Part shown: piece after piece, positions 33,272-43,909 of the stretch | Position numbering within the stretch: the first letter of the stretch is position 1 | Layout of the letters: each line of letters begins with the position of its first letter | NCBI GenBank assembly: GCA_028455995.1 | Contig: JABELC010000007.1 | Span: forward strand, 1,730,001-1,794,000 | Reading direction: 5' to 3' | DNA length: 64,000 nt | Source of the DNA: Scleromitrula shiraiana | Lineage: Eukaryota; Ascomycota; Leotiomycetes; Helotiales; Sclerotiniaceae | Program-made: the position numbers and the translations under genes | The notes under the pieces: generated by a model | Seen by the model: only the letters and a program-made list of their open reading frames with translations | The model's database searches: none | Told to the model about the DNA's origin: nothing

Positions 33272-35774
33272 TTACAACAAAGCATCATCCCCCCTATCTC
33301 CATTCAACTTCGCCCTCATCATCTCCGTCTTCCCCATCTCCTCATCATCCCCGACAGTAGCCAAATACTTCTTGAAATTATCACTCATCTCCACCACCTT
33401 CTCAAAATGATCCTGTCTCAATTCCACCTCCAATTTCTCCCCCTCAATCCCCTTCTGTTTGGTCGTTGCTTCGTATTCTGCCAATGCCACTGCGGTCTGA
33501 AACGCGTTTCGGATTTCTCTTCCGTTCCATTCGATATCTTTTAGCACGTCATCGGATAGAACATACCGTTTCGCGGCACTCTTAATGGTAATCGTATCCG
33601 CGCGTTCCATTTCCAACTTCTTGAAGAATTGTAACCAGATTCTCTTGCGACCTTCACAGTCCAGTGGTCGATATCCAATATACACGTGAATACGACTGAA
33701 AAACGCGGGATCGAAATGGCCCACTCGGTTGGTGGTCAGGAAGAGAATTCCGCGGTAGTATTCCATTGCTCGGAGGAATACAGAAACGAGTCCGTTACGG
33801 GTTAACTCGCTGACTTCTCTTCGCTCGAGATATACATCTGCTTCGTCGATAAGCATGACGGCTCCCCAAATCTCGGCCAATTTGAACCATTGGCTCAAGG
33901 ATTCCTCGACTCGGAATTCATCAGTTCCAATATCACCACATGTAAGACTCAATAATGGTCTAGATGTGAATTCAGCCACACACTCCGCGGTATAAGTTTT
34001 ACCTGCACCAGGAGGTCCGTGAAGCAAGAATATTTGACCTTCTCCTTTATTTGGGATTGGATCGGCGGCCCATGTAAGCTCATCCTTTCCAGCTTTCTTG
34101 GAAGTGGTGTACTTGTGGACAAGAGCTTTGATCAACTCCTGCTTGTCGTTGGCGAGAACCAAATTCTCAATGGCGGAAACATGGTATTTGGGTTGGTGAC
34201 AGCAATCGACATCTAATGCTTGCCATTTCTTGGATTTCAAATCGAAACCCATGATACGGCGTGGGCAAAGGAAGTATTTGTGGTGGGAGACGACACCCTC
34301 GTCATCAGTCTCAAGTAGCGAATGAGTCTCACGAGGATCAATGTTTTCATACTTGCCCCATCTCTGTAGATCAGTCAGTAAAAATTCGAAATTTTTAACA
34401 ATGATTTACTTACAGTGTTGGCAGAAGCCGCCACGCGCTTGTTGGTGCAATCGGTGCAGCTACAGTTATAATGCAAATCGGCAAGAATTCCAGACTCGTC
34501 ATCATCAATGCCTCTTTATGATTGTTAGAAAATTACACAAATAACGAAAGGAATAAATGCTTACAATACTGGGGCAGGATGTTTTTGTGTCTCTTGCCAA
34601 TCAGCATATGTATAGAATGATGTTTGATCGACAACAACACGTCCCTCGTGGAAACGCTTAGGTTTCTGCTCTGCAGGCATACTATAACCTCTGTAATCCA
34701 TTTGCTTACCCATTAACATACCATAGAATTTTTCTCCACGTGCTTCAAGTTTGGCTCGTGGTGATATTTCCAAGTTGCTATCAATATAATGGGCAGGAAT
34801 AACCTTCAATGAGGTAATTTCACGTTCACCCTCAAATGGGGCAATAGTCACTTCATGACTTCGTCGTCCCACGTAACGTCCATCAAAATCAAGATACCAC
34901 ATCTTGACTTTGAGAGGTGATGGCTGTCCTGGCCTGGCATTTTCTGTGGAGTTCTCACATGATTGTACGACGAATCCAGCGCGTTGGTCATCCAAATTGG
35001 CGTAAACGTCCATTCCAGGCTTGAAAAGCATCCATAACATCTCAAATGTTGCAACTGGGGTGGCTCGTTGATGACGGGCATCCTCTAGTGTGAGCTTTTC
35101 CTCGAAGTTATCCTCGAGATACTTCTGAAGAACTTCAATGTGATGCTTAGCTTCAGCATCCTCACAGGATTCTTTGTACTCCTGTAACTCTTTTCTGTAG
35201 TGAACGAGAATTCCATATGGCTCCTTTACTGAGATGGTATCTCCAAGAAGTGATTGTCCTGGGTAATATTCGACAATGGTTCTCAAGGCTTTCATGATGT
35301 GCTGAGAATGAATGATGAGCTCCTTCTCTTCCATGGATCTTTCATCAAAATCATCCTCTCCTTTGATACCAGATTCATTCTTGACATCATCTTTTTCATT
35401 ATTTTTCTTGCCTTTCTTGTTCTTGCCATAAATGGTAGGAAACCAAATGGTGACACTATATAGAACTTCAATGATGGGTATTCCCTCGTCACGATATCTT
35501 ATGGATGTCAGCACTTGGCTTGTATGATGGGATTAAATCCATTGACTTACGTCGTCTTCTTCAGCTTATATGGGGCTGCCAATTCCTTGGTTCCCTTGAT
35601 TTCACCACTGAGATCTTTGTACTGAACTTTGTACAAGATCTGTGGGCATTGTGCTTCCTCTTCCTTCGATTCACCAGCATCACTCGATGTTTGAGGAGTA
35701 GCCGGCTCATCCTCAGCTTTGACGACGACATATTGCCTGCCGTCATCCATATCTTTGCTGGATTGGGTATGCAT
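33272..35774 (-). CDS. AAA-family ATPase with fungal N-terminal region (DUF7025-type)
   Basis: Exons are 35551-35774, 34565-35497, 34414-34513 and 33272-34363, in phase, giving 782 residues. The AAA core is C-terminal. Walker A is GPPGAGKT (about 535-542) and Walker B VMLIDEAD (about 588-595). A sensor-1 region LFLTTNRVGHFD and an arginine-finger region FFSRIHVYIGY follow. The large N-terminal region carries KVQYKDLSGEIKG, LRTIVEYYPGQSL, FEMLWMLFKPGMDVYA, MLMGKQMDYRGYSMP and a short cysteine-bearing segment CSCTDCTNKR. That architecture is common to a large fungal-specific paralog family related to Bcs1/TOB3-type ATPases, whose functions are mostly unknown. The start ATG at 35774 (MHTQSSKD) was chosen because upstream in-frame codons lack an ATG. 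Introns are 53, 51 and 50 nt. Confidence 0.88.
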
Positions 35775-37387
35775 AATTGAGGTGATTGTGTGTATGAGCA
35801 AATTATTTTTAGGTTGGTATCAGAAGAAAAACAAAAGAAGAGAGGTGAATAGAGGAACAGATAGATGATGAGTTGAGAAGAATACAGGAAAGAAAAATTG
35901 AGAATGTAGAAAGGTATCTAAGATATATATCTTGTATTGACGTCAAACAACTGTGGCTAATAAACTTCAGTGGTGTATCATTGCAAATGTATAGGCAGCA
36001 GTCAGCTTGCATGGCTAGTATGATACTAGAAAGAACACTAGAGTACTCTAGTATTCTTTCATTCGTTGGAGATAGTTCTGCACATTGACATTGCGATATT
36101 TCTCTTAGCATTGGATTTCTTGACTCTCACCGCGTTGTTCATGCATAAAAGATGAGCAAGTGTACGAGGAGGCTCTTGTGTTCTATCGTAACAGCCCTAC
36201 CTGTTTGGTGGGATATAATCGATATAATTGAACCAGGTGTTCTAGCGAGGCAGACTGATCCCCACATAAGCTGAGCTTACCCGCTCAGTGCTTGCTCCCT
36301 GGTACTAATAAGCATTTACGTGGGGTATCATACTTGGCTCCTTTTGAAAACGTCCACGGGTATTGATAAGCGTATGAGTATCTCAGGGAGTCATTCGTTG
36401 TGAAAAGAGGCCATTAGGATTCTGCCACTGATTTGAAGGCCTCATTCTAAACTCCGAATGCCGGGGGTGTGTCCTGTACCGTAGATAACGATGAGTCTTC
36501 GGTCAAAGAATTGAAGGAAGCGAAGACTCAAAGGTTGTCCATGATACTCCACGATCCCCATTCTTTCGTGTTCAGCTCAATCTATAACCTTGGAGATCAC
36601 CACAAGTAAAATTCCCCTCATAGGTGTATATATATTCCTCGGTCATCTTGGCAAATCTGACTTGTGTTGTATTATGATGTAGAACTGCATGTGCTGATGA
36701 AATGGTGAAGAAGCCAAAAAGCTAAAGAACGCAATTCCAACTGCAGAATAGAAGTGGTTGATTTGGAAGTATTCAAGAGATAAAACTAAGAGAAAGAGGG
36801 GTAAAAAACTTCTCTTCTTACTGTTGACAGGAATCTTAATCCAAAGCAGACATACCTCAAAGACTGTAGCTACAGGCGGATGAATAGATAGATAGATAGA
36901 TAGAGATCTGAATAATTTTGGAAATTATATGAAAAGTGTCGCTCGATATCTCTTATAATTCCCGACACAGAAAGAATAAGTATTTATTTTTGGTGATGTC
37001 GGCAGTCAGCAGGGCAGGTCTTGCACCAATCAATAACTAAGCCTCAAGTTGGTGGACACACGGGTTTACTTCCTTCCACCCATTTTCTTCAGAAACACAA
37101 AAAGATCTATCATATTTACGAATATGTTAGGAGGTACTTTATAAGTTCTTTCTAATTGTTCCTGTCAATTCGAAATCCCTGGCACATCATCAATCTATTT
37201 CCAAACATTGATTTGATCCGTCACTCAGTGCATATTGGTACGAAAGAACTGTTCTATTCCGATGCTTTCGATTCGAAGCTTTGATATCTATAACTTAACT
37301 AAGTATGATATTCCTCAATAAGGAAGGAGTTGCGATTCTCGAAATCCTTCAGAACTGTATCTATTCTCTTGCCGACCATCTGAATTT
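35775..37387. other. Intergenic region upstream of the AAA ATPase gene
   Basis: No supported gene is present in this 1.6-kb stretch. It contains the AAA gene promoter, a TAGA tetranucleotide run (about 36886-36904) and otherwise unremarkable AT-rich sequence. Confidence 0.5.
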
Positions 37388-37648
37388 CTAATATTGAATG
37401 GCTATACCATATCGATCATACCCCATATCAACACTAAAGGTAACTGTCGAATTTCCCCTTATTGAGACAACCTTGGAATAATCTACAGATCTCCAAGCTG
37501 GATAAATTCCACAGCACGGTTTACCTACCACCGGCTCTTCTATGTATGCACGCAAAGAAACAAACTGTTCCCCTCCCGCTGCATGATTTACCGATAAAGT
37601 ATATCTTATCCTCATCGCCTTGCCAAATTGGAGAAATCTGACGTGCAT
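37388..37648 (-). CDS. Small ORF, 86 residues, unrecognised
   Basis: The frame starts at an ATG at 37648, with an upstream in-frame TAG, and ends with TAA. The composition is clearly protein-like: alternating polar and hydrophobic strands (YTLSVNHAAGGEQFVSLRAY), PCCGIYPAWRSVDYS and GNSTVTFSVDMGYDRYGIAI. A beta-rich small protein, or the last exon of a larger one, is possible: a CAG acceptor-like site lies just before the ATG. No signal peptide is seen. It lies about 320 bases upstream of the divergent PAQR gene. It may be a lineage-specific gene or a relic. Confidence 0.4.
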   Translation of the reverse strand: MHVRFLQFGKAMRIRYTLSVNHAAGGEQFVSLRAYIEEPVVGKPCCGIYPAWRSVDYSKVVSIRGNSTVTFSVDMGYDRYGIAIQY

Positions 37649-37969
37649 GCACTGCGCCTATGGAAAAAACCATGCATCTGGCGAGTATCTTACTCTGTTA
37701 TTGGGCGCCGATACCTATAAATGTGTATCGGCGCTTAGCCGAGGAATAAAGGGTTACTTTGGGGGCCCGGTGGGGTTGGTGATGTGATATCTATAGAGGC
37801 TCAGCCAAATCTACAACAGTATTTGAGTATGTACATAATAAATCTCCTTCCTTGTTGTTTCCCTGTCTGTCTGTTTGTCACTCCAATTTTCTTGTATGGA
37901 TTTTTTGGTACTTGGGTTGTTTCTAGTTTTTATTTCCCTGCTGTTCAAATTGAGCACCCGTAGGATACC
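37649..37969. promoter_or_regulatory. Promoter region of the PAQR gene
   Basis: This 321-base spacer contains GGGCGCCGATACC and GTATCGGCGCTTAGC (a short imperfect inverted repeat around 37705-37740), a GGGGGCCCGGTGGGG tract and a T/C-rich leader with CTGTCTGTCTGTTTGTC just before the start. No gene is seen. Confidence 0.5.
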
Positions 37970-39170
37970 ATGGTCTCTTCCGAGTTTAGGTCTTCAGAAG
38001 GTTCATTTTCTCCTATCAGTCCCGCGAGAAGGAGTTCTCAAACTCTTATCCAGTGGACTACTTTCTCTCCCGCTTACAACATTGGAATTGCCATCCCCTG
38101 CCAGGCTTCCGATACATCTCAAACTTTCCTTTTGGATCCTACTCCCGTGGAATCAGAGTTAAAACCTCCTTCATTCACTTCATCTACTACTACCACCAAA
38201 AGTTCTTGGGATCTCGGTTCCTTCGATGAGCTACCAAAATGGGCCCAAGATAATCCTTTTATCCATTGCGGTTACAGACCAATTTCCAATTCTGCTCAAA
38301 TCTGCCTCCATTCCTGTTTTCATACGCATAACGAGACTTTCAATATATGGTCTCATTTCATTCCTTGTATAATATTCATCATACTCGAAGGTGGAATCAC
38401 TTACTACCTAACTGCTCACTACCCCAATGTATCCGTCGGAGATCATATAATCTTCGCAATCTTCATGTCCTGTGCAATTATCTGTCTTGGTGTATCGGCT
38501 GTCTTTCACTCCCTCATTTCACATTCCAAACATGTTCGCGATCTTTGGTTAAAACTCGATTTTGCTGGAATCATTCTCTTGATCATTGGGTGTTTCATTT
38601 CTGCTATATATATGACATTTTACTGCGAGCATACGTTACAATATACTTATTGGGGAACGGTAAGTTAGGGTTTTCTCTTATTATCAGTCTCATACTTATT
38701 ATTTATTTAGATAATCGTCATGTCGATTGCCACTTTAGTCTTTCTACTCCTACCTGTTTTCCAGGGACATGAATGGCGTTCATTTCGAACAGCAGCTTTT
38801 TGTGCAACAGCCGTCTCGGTTCTCATACCGTTTATTCATGCTATAGTACAGTTTGGCCCTTCTCAGGCAATGAAACAATCTGGGATGCCATATTATTTTG
38901 GGGAAGCACTTTTGCTGCTTATGGGAGTCGGTTGCTTTGCTGTACGTTATTTCACATTCTTCACTCCTCACTCAATTTCGAGCCTAGTGCTAATGAAAGA
39001 AATAGAAACGATGGCCCGAATCATGGATGCCCGGAAGTTTCGACCTGATTGGTAGTTCGCATCAGATATTTCATCTTTTGGTTGTCCTTGCTATGGGATT
39101 ACATTTGGCAGGATTATTGCAGGCCTATGATTACAACTATGGAAAAAGAGGCTGTGGAGTTATCTCGTGA
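37970..39170 (+). CDS. PAQR/Izh-family seven-helix protein (ADIPOR/hemolysin III type)
   Basis: Exons are 37970-38659, 38711-38941 and 39006-39170, in phase, giving 361 residues. A cytosolic Ser/Pro-rich N-terminus of about 90 residues precedes DELPKWAQDNPFIHCGYRP, the PAQR entry motif. The metal-site motifs are present: SAVFHSLISHSKH (motif A, S-x3-H), KLDFAGI (Asp) and GSSHQIFHLLVV (H-x3-H). Seven hydrophobic segments are visible. Yeast homologs (Izh1-4) affect zinc and sterol homeostasis and act as ceramidase-like receptors, so a similar role is inferred. Introns are 51 and 64 nt. The third exon was chosen by frame: RWPESWMPGSFDLIGSSHQ restores the conserved reading, while the competing frame loses it. 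Confidence 0.93.
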
Positions 39171-39761
39171 AAGGGGCAGGTGGTCAATTGAGGCGATACT
39201 AGCATGTGAGGGATGTATATACGGCGATGGACATTAGAGGGTATTGAGAACGAAAAGGACCACCCAGAGACATACAACCAACTTATGATTAATAATTATA
39301 ATGATAATAATGATATGGCAGGTGTCACTCTTATGAAACTTAGATTCGAAAAGAGCGGTACACTGAGAAAGGCAGTTGAGTCCGAGAGTACTAGGAGTAG
39401 GGAGTTGGAGGATATCGGGCTTCTTTGTCGTTACTTCTAATGCTCAGTTGAACAACGACATAACTTGGAACAAATATATATAATTCATCAAATCACATTG
39501 GCAGTCGTGTTCGAAAACAAAATCTCTTTGATATTTCAATGCCCCACGCCTCTAGTTTGTTAGAATAGTGTTGGTGAAATCTCCACATTCTTTCGGGCGA
39601 GGCTTATCCGGCGTTCGCCTACAATGGTACATGAGATCAAAATGAAAGAATGTTCCAAAACTTGAGGGACAATAAAGAAGCCATGCCAAAGATCGGGCGA
39701 GAATAGATTAATGATAAAAACACAAAAAAGTGAAATCCGCATGATCGGACTCATATCATGT
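39171..39761. other. 3' region of the PAQR gene
   Basis: This is mostly the probable 3' UTR and downstream spacer. A 75-codon ATG frame (39213-39440) overlaps it and is A/G-rich and hydrophilic; it is not supported as a gene. A run of T on the minus strand (about 39722-39730) lies downstream of the tRNA and may serve as a Pol III terminator. Confidence 0.4.
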
Positions 39762-39853
39762 TAGTTGTACTGAGGATCGAACTCAGAACCATCTCGGAAT
39801 TAAACTGTGTTCAGATTGTGAACGAGATATCATAACCATTAGACCATACAACT
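39762..39853 (-). tRNA. tRNA-Val(CAC) with a 19-nt intron
   Basis: The 92-nt minus-strand sequence folds as a tRNA: a 7-bp acceptor stem (AGTTGTA with TACAACT, all paired), a D-arm with TGGTCTAATGG (A box), a 5-bp anticodon stem TCTCG/CGAGA and a T-arm CTGAG-TTCGATC-CTCAG (B box). The anticodon at 39818-39820 reads CAC. The loop is enlarged by 19 nt after position 37 (39798-39816), the canonical intron position. The mature length of 73 without CCA is exact. A T-run about 30 nt downstream may terminate Pol III. Confidence 0.88.
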
Positions 39854-40800
39854 GATTATATATGTATTATTCTCTATTACGGGTTATTAAAGAGTGATTG
39901 AGGAATTGCCAAGTTCAATGGTGGAGTGGATGGTGGCCCATTGTTCGGTCGAGATGATCGGGTAAATTTGATAGTGATAGGTGGAGGGAGAGTGGAAAAC
40001 CATCTAAAAGAAAAGACTCCCATGGAGGTACATTAGAAAGTGGATTGGAAAGAAATGCATACCATACATATATGATGAAAGTATGAATGGATATAATGAA
40101 GATCATAAACCCTTGACATTCCCATTTTCTATCTAGGTACGGAAGGCAATTAATTAATGGAATAATTAATTAGATGAACGTTGGTTAGAAAATGGAAGGG
40201 GAACAAAAAAAAAAGGGGGTGGGTTGAGATGTTATTGAAACAAAGGAACTTTTAATATGCGACAATTATAGTATGGACGACCATGACTACTTCTAATGAT
40301 ATTATATTATATAGTATAGTATAGTATAGTATTGTATCGTATCGTATTGTATCGTAAGTACTTGTCTTGTGTTAAGAGTACTGTTCAATTGGTAGTAAAT
40401 GGTCAGTACTGTACTTCCATAGATTATACAGTATCATCCAAAGCAACAGCAAAATAGATCAGAAACTCCAAACTCCAAAATCCAAAGTCCAAAGTCCAGA
40501 GTCCATACCCACCTACGGAATATAAATTGAGTTTCATATACAAACCGAGAACAGGCCGCCTCCAAGTAAGATACCGTACCAGTACCAACCAGTATAGCTT
40601 TCCATTTACCAAAAGTAAAGCTATCGTATACAAAACAAAAATACAATACAATACAACTTATTACAATACAACTTACAATAAATACAATAAATAGCAACAT
40701 TCTTTCTTTTTTCCTTTTAAACACTTCATCAACATATTTTCTTGCTCTCAATTCTTTCTTTGCCTTTATAATAATCAACAAATATCGTGCATGATTCCAG
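39854..40800. other. Intergenic region upstream of coronin
   Basis: No gene is supported. Present are an A/G tract (about 40196-40222), a TAGTA/CGTAT repeat array (about 40305-40352), CCAAAGTCC/CCAAACTCC repeats (about 40465-40502) and an AATACAATACAA array near 40640-40692, followed by a T/C-rich leader. Confidence 0.5.
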
Positions 40801-43026
40801 ATGGCAGGCCGTTTTGTTCGCGCGTCGAAATATCGTAAGCCTCGACACAATAAAGAAACAGAGCACGAGAGCATCTACTAACCCTTGAAAATATAGGACA
40901 TGTCTTTGGTAAACCATCGAAGAAGGAGGCATGTTACGATAACTTACATATTAGTCGAAATGCTTGGGATACGAATTTAATCAAGGTGGGATATATACCT
41001 TCAATGAAAAAGAGATACTTTGGTTAGAAATAAGACAGCTCACGAGAAGAGAACAATAGGCCAATCCTGAATATCTTTCGGTCAATTGGGAAGCCAGTGG
41101 TGGAGGCGCATTCGCCGTTATACCTTTGAATGAAAAGGGTCGTCTGCCAGAACAACTTCCGCTATTTAGAGGTCATACTGGTCCAGTTCTTGACACGGAT
41201 TGGTAAGTAATTGATATGTGGCAGATTTGATCAGCACACCCTAACTTTGAATCAGGAATCCTTTCAACGATCGCATTATAGCTTCTGGATCCGATGATGG
41301 AAAGGTTTTTATATGGCAGGTTCCTGAAGGTTTTACTCTCTACCAGGACTCTGAGGAACCTGTTGATGTTGCGCCTGTAAGCAAATTGGCTGGGCATTCG
41401 AGGTAGGTGGCAGATATCAAGGGTTTCTTTAAATCTGGTCATAACAATTATTAGGAAAGTCGGTCAAGTTCTATTTAATCCTGCGGCTTCGAACATCCTC
41501 GCATCCGCATCTGGCGATTATACAATTAAATTATGGGATGTCGGAACTGGAAAGGCCAATCTGACTTTGAAACACGGCGATATTGTACAGAGTTTGTCAT
41601 GGAATGCGAATGGTACTCTTCTTGCCACCACCTCTCGAGACAAGAAATTGCGTATATGGGATGTTAGACAAGAAAAGCCTGCGCATGAGGGACCTGGACA
41701 TACTGGAGCTAAGAACAGTAGAGTTGTATGGATGGGAGAACATAATCGTTTGGCCACTACTGGATTTTCTAAGATGAGTGATCGTCAAATGGCTTTGTGG
41801 GATGTGGGTAATGCAAGAGAGCCACTTGGTGGTTTCACGGTTTTGGATTCTATCTCTGGTGTTTGCATGCCTTTCTGGGGTATGTTAATTTGAAGGATTA
41901 TGGCTGATTCATACTAATAATTATTTAGATGATGGAACTCAATGCTTGTATCTTGCAGGAAAAGGGTATGTTTCTTCTGGTATAGGAAGTTGGAATTAGG
42001 CTAACAATCTTAGTGATGGCAACATTCGTTACTTCGAGTATGAGAATGATAAATTCGAGTTCTTGTCAGAATACAAGTCAAGCGATCAACAACGTGGTCT
42101 TGCTTTCCTTCCAAGACGTGGTATTAATGTGAGTAGTCATGGTTGAGCTTTTTATGAGTTTTCTAATACTTTTACAGGTCCACGAGAATGAAGTCATGAA
42201 AGCTTTCAAAACTGTCAATGACACTTATGTTGAGCCAATTTCTTTCACGGTTCCGAGACGTGCTGAAGTCTTCCAATCCGATATCTATCCACCAGCTATT
42301 GGATTGAAACCTGCCGTTACCGCCGAAGAATGGCTTGCTGGTAAAGATGGAATTCCCGCGAAGATTGATTTGGAAAGTGTATATGAAGGCAATGCTCCTG
42401 TTGAGGTTCCAGCTGATTATAAACCACCCGTCTCTGCTTCTGCACCAACTCCATCTCCTACAAAAGCTGCAGCACCGATCAAGAAAGAGAATGAACCTAC
42501 CCCTACTGCGCAAAGATCACCCCCACCAACTATGTCTGAACAGAAGGGTTCAATCTCAGCTATGGCATCTAAATTCCAAGATGACGAGGAGGATGAAGCC
42601 GATGATAACTCCAGTTTTGAAGAAATTCAAAAACCTATTCAAAAGTCAATTCCAGCTGCTGCAAAGGTTGAGCCTATCTCGGTTTCTCCAACAAAAACAT
42701 CACCACCTAAGCCATCTCCTGTATCTCAAGCAACACCAAGATCAACTCAACCACCTGCAGCATCTCAAACCCCAACTACTATTCCTACCTCATCAGGACC
42801 TATTTCCGCTGTTGGTCAATCATCTCCAACTAGTCCTGCAGTTGAGACATCTTTACAAGAGATTAAGAAACTTTTGGAAGCACAAACCAAAACTATCAGT
42901 GCACAAACCGAGAAAATTGGTTTATTGACTCAAGAAGTTGACACATTGAAAATGAGAGTTGGTCCTGGAGATCAAAGTGAAAGAATTAGACAGTTGGAAT
43001 TAGAGTTGGAGGCTGCTAGGTCTTGA
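40801..43026 (+). CDS. CRN1: Coronin
   Basis: Coronin binds F-actin and Arp2/3 and shapes actin patches at the plasma membrane. Exons are 40801-40834, 40897-40985, 41060-41202, 41256-41402, 41455-41879, 41929-41965, 42014-42128 and 42178-43026, all in phase, giving 612 residues (yeast 651). The N-terminus MAGRFVRASKYRHVFGKPSK is diagnostic. WD repeats follow (DWNPFNDRIIASGSDDGKV, LASASGDYTIKLWDV, LLATTSRDKKLRIWDV, DRQMALWDV). The conserved coronin extension includes ISFTVPRRAEVFQSDIYPP. A low-complexity Pro/Ser/Thr and acidic unique region (about 415-555) precedes a C-terminal coiled coil (QEIKKLLEAQTKTISAQTEK ... RIRQLELELEAAR) for oligomerisation. Introns are 48-74 nt. Confidence 0.97.
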
Positions 43027-43909
43027 GAGAAGATTCTCAAATTCAATAACCTTCCTTGGGAGGGGTTATTGATTTGTTTATTGGTTTGTTTGTTTACTAC
43101 CTTTTTTTTTTTCGATGATGCGGAAGAGAAAAAACAGTACATTGCATGCATGGCAAGTTGCAGGACTTTTTTTTAGAGCAGAGCATATGGTGGATTAAGA
43201 TGATTTTTCTAATAAATTTTTAAAAGAGTCTTTTCCATGTGATTGAATGAATCATTCGACAGTAAAAAGGTTTGGGGAGACGGAGAGGTAGTAGGTCATT
43301 CTTATGTAAGCAGTTTTTTCGATCGACTTTAGACTGTGGACTACTGAGCTATCTTTCAATCAAAGTTGATGATATTTCAAGGAGATACTCATCGGTTTCA
43401 ACTTACTTTTCGTTCCTCCAGGGAGGCAGGAAGATTATTAAGTCTCGTTCAGTGGCAGGAATATATCTCCACTTCCATTTTGATTCGTTACGATTCTCAA
43501 TATATACTCTACTTAATACTGTTTAGTGATAACGTCCATTCCTCTGAGATGACTATCATTATGTTTTGTAAATTTCGTGTCTCGAATAGTCTTCAATAGG
43601 CAAATCTCAACCGCGTTCCTAAGAATGTTTTGATTTCTTCGACCCTCCACATACCTCGCGAATTCAGTAACGCGCCTGAGTATAGGGGTCACCGTTTATT
43701 AATGTCTCCCTCCATCAATCTCTCAATTTACTCCTTTTTTTGCACCTAACTAACTGTAGCAGCAAAGAAAACTTTCACTCTCTAAGTTTTGCTTGTGTTT
43801 TCGTCATTCATTCATTAATTGAGTTATTTTTTCTTCTTTTCTTTGCTTTTCTTCTCTCCTTCTGTCCTTCCTTTCTTGCTTCGCTTCAATTGGATCTGAT
43901 CTAATCATC
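43027..43909. other. Spacer between coronin and the LysM-like protein, with T/C-rich leader
   Basis: This contains the coronin 3' region and the promoter of the next gene. A long T/C-rich tract (about 43829-43886) ends just before the ATG at 43910. No gene is seen. Confidence 0.5.

Noticed and set aside
39213..39440. 75-codon ATG frame after the PAQR gene
   Set aside because: Overlaps the probable 3' UTR, hydrophilic and A/G-rich without motif.
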